A stretch of DNA of 19,074 nucleotides, taken from Thermoleophilia bacterium (GTDB taxonomy: Bacteria; Actinomycetota; Thermoleophilia; Gaiellales; Gaiellaceae). Shown here in pieces: positions 1-7,147 of the stretch. Location of the stretch: assembly GCA_025934335.1 (NCBI GenBank), contig JAICYG010000037.1, forward strand, positions 1 to 19,074. Direction: 5' to 3'. The translations under genes were made by a program, and so were the position numbers. The stretch's first letter is position 1. Every line of letters begins with the position of its first letter. The notes beneath the pieces were generated by a model. It had not been told where the DNA came from. It searched no databases and saw only the letters and a program-made list of their open reading frames with translations.

Positions 1-2047
1 CTCCAGTCCGTTCCTGCACCGCGCGCGCCGCGCGGGCGATCGCGCGGATCTGCATCTCGTAGATCTCCGGGAACTGCAGGCCGAGCCGGCAGCCGCGCGT
101 GCCGAGCATCGGGTTCGACTCCTGCAGCGCCTGGATCCGGCGGCGCATCTTCTCGTCGGACGCATCCGCCTCGTTCGGCAGGAACTCGTGCAGCGGCGGG
201 TCGAGCAGGCGGATCGTCACCGGTAGCCCGGCCATCGCCTCGAAGATCCCCTCGAAGTCCGACTGCTGGAACGGCAGCAGCCGGTCGAGTGCCGCACGCC
301 GGCCGGATTCCGTGTCGGCGAGGATCATCTCCTGCACGACCGGCAGCCGCTCGGCGCCGAAGAACATGTGCTCGGTGCGGCAGAGCCCGATCCCCTCGGC
401 TCCGAGCTCCCGCGCGCGCGTCGCGTCCTCCGGCGCATCCGCGTTCGCGCGCACGCCGAGGCGGCGCACCTCGTCGGCCCACTCCAGCACCTGCTCGAAG
501 TTCTCGTCGACCTGCGCCTCCACGAGCGGGACGTCCTCGATCGTCACGCAGCCCTTCGTGCCGTCGATGGCGATCCGGTCGCCCTCGTGCAACTCGGTGC
601 CGTTGACGGAGATCGTGCGCGTCTTGAGGTCGATCGCGAGCGCGTCGGCGCCCACGACGGCGGGGCGGCCCATGCCGCGCGCGACGACGGCGGCGTGCGA
701 GGTCATGCCGCCGTGAACCGTCAGGATCCCCTGCGCGGCGATCATCCCGTGGATGTCGTCCGGGGTCGTCTCCCAGCGGACGAGGATGACCGGGCCGCCC
801 TTCGCGCGCTCGACGGCCGTGTCGGCGTCGAAGACGATGCCGCCGCTCGCGGCGCCGGGCGAGGCGTTCAGGCCCTTCGCCGCCACCTCGAGCTGCGCCG
901 ACGGGTCGATCATCGGGTGCAGCAGCTGGTCGAGCTGCGCGGGGTCGATCCGGTTCACGGCCTCCTCGCGCGAGATCAGGCTCTCGTCGACCATCGCCAC
1001 CGCCGCCTTCAGCGCGGCCGCTGCCGTGCGCTTGGCGGCGCGCGTCTGCAGCAGGTAGAGCTTCCCGTCCTCGACGGTGAACTCGACGTCCTGCATGTCC
1101 CGGTAGTGCTCCTCGAGGCGGCGCATGTTCTCGAGAAACTCCTCGAACGCCTCCGGCATCACGTCCTTCATCGCCTCGAGCGGCTGCGGGGTGCGGATAC
1201 CCGCGACCACGTCCTCGCCCTGCGCGTTCGCGAGGAACTCGCCGTAGATGCCCGCCTCGCCGGTGGACGGGTCGCGCGTGAACGCGACACCGGTGCCGGA
1301 GCGGTCGCCCTTGTTGCCGAACACCATCTGCACGACGTTGACGGCGGTGCCGAGGTCGTCGGGGATGTCGTTCGCGCGGCGGTACACCTGCGCGCGCGGC
1401 GTGTCCCACGACTCGAAGACCGCGCGCACCGCGCGCAGCAGCTGGTCGCGGGCGTCCGCCGCGAAGTCCGCCCCCATCTCCTCGCGGTAGATCTGCTTGA
1501 ACCTCCCGACGAGCTCCTTCAGGTCGTCGGGGCCGAGGTCGGTGTCGTGACGAACACCGCGCTCGTCCTTCAGCTGCTGGAGCGTGCTCTCGAAGCGATG
1601 CGCGTCGATGCCGTCGACGACCTCTCCGTACATCTGGATCAGTCGCCGGTAGGAATCGTGCGCGAAGCGCGCGTTGCCCGTGCGCGCAGCGAGGCCCTCC
1701 GCCGCCTCGTCGTTCAGGCCGAGGTTGAGGATCGTGTCCATCATCCCCGGCATCGAGATCGCCGCGCCCGAGCGCACGGAGACGAGCAGCGGGTCGTCGT
1801 GCGAGCCGAACCGCTTGCCGGTCTTCTCCTCGAGCCGCCGCACGTGCTCGTCGACCTCCTCCGCGAGCCCCTCCGGCAGGTCGCGCGCGGCCATGTAGGC
1901 GCGGCAGGCGTCGGTCGTGATCGTGAAGCCGGCCGGGACCGGGACGCCCATCCGCGTCATCTCGGCGAGGCCGATGCCCTTGCCGCCGAGGAGCGAGCGG
2001 CCGCCCGGCGCTTCCTCGTCGAAGTCATAGACGTAGCGATCTGCCAC
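1..2047 (-). CDS. ppdK: pyruvate, phosphate dikinase (3' end outside window)
   Basis: Interconverts pyruvate, ATP and phosphate with PEP, AMP and pyrophosphate in the cytoplasm. The minus-strand frame opens at GTG 2047 (V-A-D-R-Y-V-Y-D-F) and stays open to the window edge, giving 682 of about 880 residues. The N-terminal ATP-grasp part shows GGKGIGLAEM near residue 20 and VSVRSGAAISMPGMMDT near 100. The swivelling phosphohistidine domain has TVHGGMTSHAAVVARGMG, with catalytic His451. The start of the PEP/pyruvate barrel has RANADAPEDATRARELGAEG and GLCRTEHMFF. The catalytic Cys region lies beyond the window. Thr449, two residues before His451, matches the Thr phosphorylated by the DUF299 regulator in characterised PPDKs, and that regulator is encoded two genes upstream. 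The start lies 13 nt after the stop of the small membrane gene; a TAGGCT hexamer begins at that stop. Identification is very secure; the direction of flux cannot be read from sequence. Confidence 0.97.
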   Translation of the reverse strand, partial: MADRYVYDFDEEAPGGRSLLGGKGIGLAEMTRMGVPVPAGFTITTDACRAYMAARDLPEGLAEEVDEHVRRLEEKTGKRFGSHDDPLLVSVRSGAAISMPGMMDTILNLGLNDEAAEGLAARTGNARFAHDSYRRLIQMYGEVVDGIDAHRFESTLQQLKDERGVRHDTDLGPDDLKELVGRFKQIYREEMGADFAADARDQLLRAVRAVFESWDTPRAQVYRRANDIPDDLGTAVNVVQMVFGNKGDRSGTGVAFTRDPSTGEAGIYGEFLANAQGEDVVAGIRTPQPLEAMKDVMPEAFEEFLENMRRLEEHYRDMQDVEFTVEDGKLYLLQTRAAKRTAAAALKAAVAMVDESLISREEAVNRIDPAQLDQLLHPMIDPSAQLEVAAKGLNASPGAASGGIVFDADTAVERAKGGPVILVRWETTPDDIHGMIAAQGILTVHGGMTSHAAVVARGMGRPAVVGADALAIDLKTRTISVNGTELHEGDRIAIDGTKGCVTIEDVPLVEAQVDENFEQVLEWADEVRRLGVRANADAPEDATRARELGAEGIGLCRTEHMFFGAERLPVVQEMILADTESGRRAALDRLLPFQQSDFEGIFEAMAGLPVTIRLLDPPLHEFLPNEADASDEKMRRRIQALQESNPMLGTRGCRLGLQFPEIYEMQIRAIARAARAVQERTG

Positions 2048-2057
2048 TGACGCCCGG

Positions 2058-2063
2058 AGCCTA
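2058..2063 (-). promoter_or_regulatory. possible -10 element of ppdK, overlapping upstream TAG stop
   Basis: TAGGCT on the minus strand begins with the stop of the 51-aa membrane gene and ends 10 nt before GTG 2047. Identical hexamer to the one before ald. Confidence 0.33.
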
Positions 2064-2216
2064 TCGACGGCGCGCCCGGAACTCGGCGACCCAGGCGACG
2101 ACCCGCAGGCCGAACCAGAACGGCGTGAAGAGGCCGTAGAAGAGGACGAGCGCCGCGCCGAGCGCCGCGTACCAGGTCGCCCAGCGCCATTTCGGGACGG
2201 GGGGCTTTGGTTTCAC
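2061..2216 (-). CDS. 51-aa tryptophan-rich single-pass membrane protein
   Basis: A short gene I do not recognise as a named family. It starts at GTG 2216 and ends with TAG at 2061. The product has a proline/lysine-rich N-terminus (V-K-P-K-P-P-V-P-K), one hydrophobic segment at about residues 15-42 rich in aromatics (five Trp overall), and a basic C-terminus (R-A-R-R-R). Its GTG overlaps the TGA of ppsR in a GTGA tetranucleotide (2213-2216), the same coupling used by other genes in this window, which is the main argument that it is real. The next gene, ppdK, starts 13 nt downstream. Its position between the PPDK regulator and PPDK suggests co-expression and perhaps a membrane link for the enzyme pair, but that is inference. 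It could instead be an unrelated small membrane protein carried in the operon. Confidence 0.72.
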   Translation of the reverse strand: MKPKPPVPKWRWATWYAALGAALVLFYGLFTPFWFGLRVVAWVAEFRARRR

Positions 2217-3028
2217 GCGGTGCGTGCGGCTTCGCGGCGCTGCTCGACGACGCGGATGATGCGGTGCGAGAGCTCCTCGATGGAGAGCTCGCTGACCTCG
2301 ATCACCGGGCAGGCGAGCCGCCGGTGGATCCGCGCCGCGTAGTCGAGCTCGTCGTAGATCTCCTGCAGGTCGGCGTACTTGCGGTCGCCCCGCATCCAGC
2401 GGATGCGCTCGCCGCGGATCTCCGAGAGCCGCTGCGCGTCGATCGTCAGGCCGACGACCTTCGCCTGGTCGATCGTGAACAGGTCGGGCGGCGGCTCGAT
2501 GCCCTTCACGAGTGGCACGTTCGCGGCCTTGTAGCCGAGGTAGCCGAGGTAGATCGAGAGCGGCGTCTTCGACGTGCGGGAGACGCCGACGAGCACGATG
2601 TCCGCCTCGCGCAGCCCGGTGCCGACGCCGTCGTCGAACTTGACCGCGAACTCGATCGCCGACATCCGCCGGAAGTACGCCTCGTTCAGCGGCGGCCGCG
2701 CGCCCGGCTTCATCTTCGCCGTCTGCCCCGAGACCTTGGCGATCGCTTCGATCGGGTGGCCGAGCAGGTCGCAGTAGTGGAGGCGCGCCTTGCGGCAGAG
2801 CGCGCGCATCGACTCGCGCATCTCCGGGTCGACGAGCGTGTAGACGACCACCGCGGACCGCCCCTTCATGCGGTCGACGGCGAGCCGCAGGTCGGCGATC
2901 GATTCGACCCGCGGGTGCCGGATCTCGAGGAACTCCTGCTCGGGGAACTGCGCCTCGAGCGCCTGGACGAGGCGCTGGGCCGTCTCGCCGGTCGCGTCGG
3001 AGATCATGTGCAGCTCGACGGGTGTCAC
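2213..3028 (-). CDS. ppsR: PPDK regulatory protein (DUF299 kinase/pyrophosphorylase)
   Basis: Bifunctional regulator that inactivates pyruvate phosphate dikinase (or PEP synthase) by ADP-dependent Thr phosphorylation and reactivates it by Pi-dependent dephosphorylation. The 271-aa product begins V-T-P-V-E-L-H-M-I-S-D-A-T-G-E-T, the usual N-terminus of the family. It carries the P-loop-like GVSRTSKTP at 148-156, followed by IYLGYLGYKAANVPL. I chose GTG 3028 because TACGCT ends exactly 6 nt upstream. An in-frame ATG at 3046 would add six residues (M-P-Y-A-P-P) but would itself span that hexamer. The gene heads the ppsR - small membrane protein - ppdK operon, so the target is almost certainly the PPDK encoded next door rather than PEP synthase. 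The divergent neighbour starts only 28 bp away. Confidence 0.96.
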   Translation of the reverse strand: MTPVELHMISDATGETAQRLVQALEAQFPEQEFLEIRHPRVESIADLRLAVDRMKGRSAVVVYTLVDPEMRESMRALCRKARLHYCDLLGHPIEAIAKVSGQTAKMKPGARPPLNEAYFRRMSAIEFAVKFDDGVGTGLREADIVLVGVSRTSKTPLSIYLGYLGYKAANVPLVKGIEPPPDLFTIDQAKVVGLTIDAQRLSEIRGERIRWMRGDRKYADLQEIYDELDYAARIHRRLACPVIEVSELSIEELSHRIIRVVEQRREAARTA

Positions 3029-3034
3029 GGGCGG

Positions 3035-3049
3035 AGCGTAGGGCATTCT
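3035..3049. promoter_or_regulatory. adjoining divergent -10 elements (ppsR / HExxH gene)
   Basis: TACGCT on the minus strand (3040 to 3035) is 6 nt before ppsR GTG 3028. CATTCT on the plus strand (3044-3049) is 7 nt before GTG 3057. Both would give leaderless transcripts from a 28-bp intergenic region; the -35 regions would fall inside the opposite gene. Confidence 0.5.
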
Positions 3050-3056
3050 GTGCCGC

Positions 3057-3983
3057 GTGCGGATCGCCGTCCTCGCCGTCGCCGTCGCCCTGCTCCTGCC
3101 GGCGGCGGCGCTCGGGTGGGGCGGCACGTACCCGACCGGCGACGCGCTCGGCACGTCCGTCCACATCGACGTCTCCGACAGCTACCCGGTCGACGAGTCG
3201 CTGCCGCAGTCGTGGGCGACGTTCCTCGGGACGCTCGTGCACGGCTCCGAGCTCGCATTGCTGACGCTGCGGCTCGCACCGCCCGACGAGGTCGCGCACG
3301 TCTGCGGCGCCGTGGCGCTCGCGTGCTACGACCCGTCGACCTCGACGATCGAGGCGACGCCTGACGACCAGCTGGACGAGCCGCCGGCGCGCGAGGTGGT
3401 GACGCACGAGTACGGCCACCACGTCGCGAACAACCGCAACGATGCACCGTGGTCGGCCGAGGACTACGGGACGAAGCGCTGGGCGACCTACGAGCGCATC
3501 TGCTCGCGCGTGAACGCAGGGACGGCGTCGCCGGGCGACGAAGGGCCGCTGTACTTCCAGAATCCCGGCGAGGCGTTCGCCGAGGCGTACCGAGTGCTCA
3601 ACCTGACGAAGGAGGGCGCGACGGCAATCGGCTGGGACGTCGTCGACCGGTCGTTCTATCCCGACGCGACGGCGCTCTCGCTCGTCCAGCAGGACGTGAC
3701 GGCGCCGTGGACGGGGCCGACGGTGACCCACGTGCACGGCTCGTTCGGCTACGGGATGCAGCGCACGATCAGGATCGGAACGCCGCTCGACGGCTCGCTC
3801 GTCCTGCGCCTGCACGCGCCCACGAGGTCGGCCATGCGGCTCGCCCTCTACGCCGGCACGAAGCTCGTCGCGCGCGCGTCGCGCTCGATCGTCTACCAGG
3901 TCTGCGGGGCTCGCTCGCTGACCGTGAGGGTGGAACGATCCGCGGGCTCCGGCCCGTTCACGGTCGACATCGCGAAGCCGTAG
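3057..3983 (+). CDS. secreted HExxH metalloprotease-like protein
   Basis: 308 aa from GTG 3057. An N-terminal signal peptide is clear: M-R-I, then a hydrophobic core at residues 4-19 rich in Ala/Val/Leu, then A-L-G-W-G. The motif THEYGHH at 116-122 is an HExxH zinc site (H117, E118, H121). NPGEAFAEAYR at 169-179 offers a downstream Glu (E172 or E176) in the gluzincin manner. Cys84, Cys90, Cys149 and Cys283 could form disulphides after export. Residues about 222-308 form a predicted beta-rich tail with L-x-L-Y-A-G and F-T-V-D-I, resembling the pre-peptidase C-terminal (PPC) type domain. It is probably an extracellular or periplasmic zinc hydrolase; the substrate is unknown and I cannot name a family. 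A CATTCT hexamer 7 nt before the GTG suggests a leaderless mRNA. Confidence 0.85.
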   Translation: MRIAVLAVAVALLLPAAALGWGGTYPTGDALGTSVHIDVSDSYPVDESLPQSWATFLGTLVHGSELALLTLRLAPPDEVAHVCGAVALACYDPSTSTIEATPDDQLDEPPAREVVTHEYGHHVANNRNDAPWSAEDYGTKRWATYERICSRVNAGTASPGDEGPLYFQNPGEAFAEAYRVLNLTKEGATAIGWDVVDRSFYPDATALSLVQQDVTAPWTGPTVTHVHGSFGYGMQRTIRIGTPLDGSLVLRLHAPTRSAMRLALYAGTKLVARASRSIVYQVCGARSLTVRVERSAGSGPFTVDIAKP

Positions 3984-3986
3984 GGT
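3981..3986 (+). promoter_or_regulatory. -10 element of the bicupin gene, overlapping upstream TAG stop
   Basis: TAGGGT starts at the stop codon of the HExxH gene and ends 7 nt before ATG 3994. A TTCACG lies 18 nt upstream as a possible -35. Confidence 0.5.
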
Positions 3987-3993
3987 CCCCGGC

Positions 3994-4929
3994 ATGGGGC
4001 CTGCGCACTGGGACGACGTCGAGTGGAGCCGGAACGCGAAGGGCGAACTGGACGCCGAGTGGCAGTTCCTCGGCCGGGCGGCCGGCACCGCCGGAGTCGG
4101 AGTCAATCGCGTCCGGGTGGCGCCGGGCAAGCTGCCGACTCCGCCGCATTCGCACGGCGCCTCCGAGGAGGCGTACTTCGTGCTCGCGGGCTCGGGGCTC
4201 GCATGGCAGGACGAGGACGTGCACGAGGTGCGTGTCGGCGACTGCGTGATCCAGGTCGCGGACCACCACGAGCACACGTTCGTCGCGGGGCCCGACGGCC
4301 TCGAGTACCTCGTCTACGGCACCCGCCACCCGACGGAGATCGGCTGGCTCCCCCGCTCCCGCGCGATCCGCATCGGCTGGCCGTGGGTCGAGGGGCGCGA
4401 CGACGACCCGTGGGAGGTCGAGGCGACGGGGCCGGCGCTCGAGGTCGGCGAGCCGAAGCCGCGCCCGACGAACATCGTCAACGTCGACGAGGTGGAGCTC
4501 GGGCGGGATCGCCACCAGACATGGGCCGGCTTCGACGGCACCGAGCTCGCCGGGATCGCGTGGGAGCAGATCGCTCCCGGGCAGATGGGATCCGTCCCGC
4601 ACTGCCACTCCGAGGAGGAGGAGATCTTCGTCATCCTCGGAGGCTCCGCGACGCTGCACCTGTGGCCGTCGCCGCTCCGCGCGGAGCGCGGCGCCGAGCG
4701 CGAGGAGCACGCGCTGCGACCGGGCCATGTCGTCGCGCGGCCGCCCGGCACCGGCGTCTCGCACCACTTCGTCGCGGGCGACGACGGCTGCACGATGCTC
4801 GTCTACGGCACGCGGCGCCCGAACGACATGTGCTTCTACCCGCGCTCGAACAAGATCTCGTGGCGCGGCCTCGGCGTGATCGGCCGCATCGAGCACGTCC
4901 CGTACTGGGACGGGGAGACGGACGAGTAG
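3994..4929 (+). CDS. bicupin (tandem cupin) protein
   Basis: 311 aa starting at ATG 3994. Two homologous cupin barrels are visible. The first (about 37-125) has PHSHGASEEAYFVLAGSG with ligands H52, H54 and E58/E59, and a later H91-H94 cluster. The second (about 185-290) has PHCHSEEEEIFVILGGSA with H203, H205 and E209/E210, and SHHFVAGDDG with H257/H258. Each half ends with a matching segment: VYGTRHP...LPRS and VYGTRRP...YPRS, so the protein arose by internal duplication and both halves keep a metal-site pattern. Cupins of this type include sugar-phosphate isomerases, dioxygenases and plain binding proteins; no specific activity can be assigned. The start lies 10 nt after the upstream stop, and the TAG stop forms the beginning of a TAGGGT hexamer placed 7 nt before the ATG. 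Confidence 0.88.
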   Translation: MGPAHWDDVEWSRNAKGELDAEWQFLGRAAGTAGVGVNRVRVAPGKLPTPPHSHGASEEAYFVLAGSGLAWQDEDVHEVRVGDCVIQVADHHEHTFVAGPDGLEYLVYGTRHPTEIGWLPRSRAIRIGWPWVEGRDDDPWEVEATGPALEVGEPKPRPTNIVNVDEVELGRDRHQTWAGFDGTELAGIAWEQIAPGQMGSVPHCHSEEEEIFVILGGSATLHLWPSPLRAERGAEREEHALRPGHVVARPPGTGVSHHFVAGDDGCTMLVYGTRRPNDMCFYPRSNKISWRGLGVIGRIEHVPYWDGETDE

Positions 4930-4930
4930 G

Positions 4931-4936
4931 TAGTTT
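4931..4936 (+). promoter_or_regulatory. -10 element of glyS
   Basis: TAGTTT ends 7 nt before GTG 4944 and lies one base after the TAG stop of the bicupin gene. Suggests a leaderless glyS mRNA. Confidence 0.5.
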
Positions 4937-4943
4937 CGGAGGC

Positions 4944-6275
4944 GTGGCCTCCGACGTCGTCACGATCGACAAGGTCGCGGCGCTCTGCCGGCGTCGCGGC
5001 TTCGTGTACCCCTCGTCCGACATCTACGGCGGCCTCGGCTCGTCGTATGACTACGGCCACTACGGCGTCCTCCTCCGTCAGAACATCAGGGGCGAATGGC
5101 AGCGCGCGATGATCCAGGAGCGCGACGACATGGTCGCCCTCGACTCGGCGATCATCCTCAACCCGCAGGTCTGGGTCGCCTCCGGTCACGTCGCGGGCTT
5201 CTCCGACCCGCTCGTCGACTGCCGGACCTGCAAGCTTCGCTTCCGCGCCGACAAGCTCGAGGACGCCTCCTGTGGGAAGCGCCCGTCGAAGCACCCGGGC
5301 GAGACGCCGCAGTGCGACCTGACCGAGCCACGCCAGTTCAACATGATGTTCGACACGCACGTGGGCGCCGTGCGCGACGACGCGTCGGTTGCCTACCTCC
5401 GCCCCGAGACCGCCCAGGGGATCTTCGTCAACTTCAAGAACGTGACCTCGTCGCTGCGCGTGAAGCCTCCGTTCGGCATCGCGCAGATCGGCAAGAGCTT
5501 CCGCAACGAGATCACGCCCGGCAACTTCATCTTCAGGCTGCGCGAGTTCGAGCAGATGGAGATGGAGTTCTTCGTCCGCCCCGAGGATGCCGAGGAATGG
5601 TTTCGCTACTGGGTCGAGGAGCGGCGACGCTGGCATGTCTCGCTCGGGCTTCGCGAGAGCCACGTCCGCCTCCGGCCGCACGAGCCCGACGAGCTCGCGC
5701 ACTACGCAACCGCCGCTGTCGACGTCGAGTACCTGTTCCCGATCGGCTGGCAGGAGCTCGAAGGCATCGCCTACCGCGGCGACTACGACCTCCGCCATCA
5801 CGCCGAGCACTCCGGCACCAAGCTCGAGTGGATCGGCCAGGACGAGCGCTACGTCCCCCACGTGGTCGAGCCGGCCGGCGGCGTCGACCGGTTCATGCTC
5901 GCCTTCCTCTGCGACGCCTATGACGAGGAGGAGATCTCCGGCCGCCCGCGCACGGTGCTGCGACTCCACCCGCGCCTCGCACCGGTGAAGGTCGCGGTGC
6001 TGCCCCTGATCGGGAAGGACGCGGCGATGGTCGAGAGAGCGCGTGCGCTCTACGAGGAGCTCCGGAAGACGATGTCGGCGGAGTACGACGCCGACGCAGC
6101 GATCGGTAAGCGCTACCGCCGCCAGGACGAGATCGGGACGCCCTGGGCGCTCACGATCGACGAGCAGACGCTCGCCGACGCCACGGTCACGCTGCGCGAC
6201 CGCGACACGCTCGAGCAGGACCGCATCCCGCTCGAGGGCGCGAGAGAGCTCCTGCTCGACAAGCTCGGCACTTGA
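4944..6275 (+). CDS. glyS: glycyl-tRNA synthetase, single-chain (alpha2) type
   Basis: Charges tRNA-Gly with glycine in the cytoplasm. The product is 443 aa from GTG 4944, close to the usual length of the homodimeric class II enzyme. An N-terminal segment has GFVYPSSDIYGGLGSSYDYG (19-38). A probable zinc knuckle uses C93-x2-C96, C110 and C124. YLRPETAQGIF lies at 151-161. Motif 2 is FRNEITPG...FRLREFEQMEMEFF (187-210). Motif 3 includes GGVDRFMLAFL (312-322). The C-terminal anticodon-binding domain starts at about 347 (P-V-K-V-A-V-L-P-L) and includes YRRQDEIGTPWALTID at 391-406. There is no separate beta subunit in the window, as expected for this type. TAGTTT lies 7 nt before the GTG; a GGAGG is present but only 2 nt from the start, too close to act as a normal ribosome-binding site. 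Confidence 0.98.
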   Translation: MASDVVTIDKVAALCRRRGFVYPSSDIYGGLGSSYDYGHYGVLLRQNIRGEWQRAMIQERDDMVALDSAIILNPQVWVASGHVAGFSDPLVDCRTCKLRFRADKLEDASCGKRPSKHPGETPQCDLTEPRQFNMMFDTHVGAVRDDASVAYLRPETAQGIFVNFKNVTSSLRVKPPFGIAQIGKSFRNEITPGNFIFRLREFEQMEMEFFVRPEDAEEWFRYWVEERRRWHVSLGLRESHVRLRPHEPDELAHYATAAVDVEYLFPIGWQELEGIAYRGDYDLRHHAEHSGTKLEWIGQDERYVPHVVEPAGGVDRFMLAFLCDAYDEEEISGRPRTVLRLHPRLAPVKVAVLPLIGKDAAMVERARALYEELRKTMSAEYDADAAIGKRYRRQDEIGTPWALTIDEQTLADATVTLRDRDTLEQDRIPLEGARELLLDKLGT

Positions 6276-7147
6276 GCTGGGAGCGGCACGAGGTCGGCGG
6301 CCGCCCGCTCTTCGTCCGGGCGCCGGCCGACCCCTCGCGGCGCTACCCGACGGTGTACGTGCTGCACGCGCACATGCGCTCGGCGACGTGGTGGTTCAAC
6401 GTCGAGCCGTTCGAGGTCTCGTACCCGGAGCGGATCGAGGAGCTCGCACCGGACGCGGTCGTCGTGTTCGTCGACGGGTGGACGGAGCTCGGCGGCGGCC
6501 AGTGGATCGGGCCGCTCGCCGCGTACCTCCGCGACGAGGTCGTGCCGTTCGTCGACGGCGCGTACCCGACGAACGGCCTGCGCGGCCTGCAGGGGAAGTC
6601 GTCGGGCGGCTACGGCGCGATCGTGAACGCGCTCGCACGGCCCGACCTTTTCCAGGCGATCGCCGCGCACGCGCCGGATGCGCTGTTCGAGGTGACGCTC
6701 GCACACGGCTTCCCCCAGGCGGCACGCGCTCTGCAGGGCTCGTCGCTCGTCGAGTACTGGACGTCGTTCGCGGGCCTCCGCTCGCGGTCGGATGCGGTCG
6801 TCGTCGAGCTGTCGGCAGCCGCGGCGGCGTTCGGCGACGGCACGCTGCCGTTCGACGAGCTCGGCCGCGTCGACGAGACGGCGTTCGGGCGCTGGCTCGA
6901 GCACGACCCGGTCCGCCTCGTGCCCCGGCACGTCGAAGCGGTGCGAGGGCTGCGCGGCGTCTGGCTGGACGCGGGGAACCGCGACGAGTACTTCCTCGAC
7001 CTCGGCGCGCTCGCGCTGCGCGAGGCGCTGCTCGCGGCGGGGCTACCAGAGGATCGCGTTCATTTCGAGCTCGTCGAGGGCGGCCACGGCGGCATGAGCC
7101 ACCGCTACCCGCTCTCGCTCGCCTGGCTCGTCGAGCGGCTCGCGTAG
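6272..7147 (+). CDS. alpha/beta-hydrolase, putative serine esterase
   Basis: 291 aa, beginning at a TTG that overlaps the TGA of glyS (TTGA, 6272-6275). The fold resembles the esterase D / Fes-type family: a YPTVYVLHAHM strand near 25, VVVFVDGW near 63, and a nucleophile elbow GKSSGGYG at 108-115 (GxSxG, Ser110). A likely acid is Asp234 or Asp238 in WLDAGNRDEYF, and a likely base is His272 in VEGGHGGMSH (His277 is an alternative). No signal peptide is seen, so it should act in the cytoplasm. The substrate is unknown; relatives cleave S-formylglutathione, mycolyl or feruloyl esters. The first downstream in-frame ATG lies at the HMRSATW segment and would remove the first strand, which supports the TTG. 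Its last 43 bp overlap the convergent membrane-protein gene. Confidence 0.88.
   Translation: MSWERHEVGGRPLFVRAPADPSRRYPTVYVLHAHMRSATWWFNVEPFEVSYPERIEELAPDAVVVFVDGWTELGGGQWIGPLAAYLRDEVVPFVDGAYPTNGLRGLQGKSSGGYGAIVNALARPDLFQAIAAHAPDALFEVTLAHGFPQAARALQGSSLVEYWTSFAGLRSRSDAVVVELSAAAAAFGDGTLPFDELGRVDETAFGRWLEHDPVRLVPRHVEAVRGLRGVWLDAGNRDEYFLDLGALALREALLAAGLPEDRVHFELVEGGHGGMSHRYPLSLAWLVERLA

Noticed and set aside
368..2050. 560-aa plus-strand open frame opposite ppdK
   Set aside because: Composition is Arg/Ala/Val/Asp-rich without any motif, and it is the mirror of a clear PPDK coding frame; a normal by-product of high GC.
3047..3166. Longer ppsR start at 3166
   Set aside because: It would run across the divergent gene's start and add a low-complexity N-terminus not typical of the DUF299 family.
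2061..4277. 738-aa minus-strand open frame ending in a membrane segment
   Set aside because: Only its last 51 codons, starting at the GTG coupled to ppsR, are plausible; the rest is low-complexity shadow of ppsR and the plus-strand genes.
4937..4943. GGAGG as ribosome-binding site for glyS
   Set aside because: Only 2 nt separate it from the GTG, too short for normal pairing; TAGTTT at leaderless spacing explains the start better.
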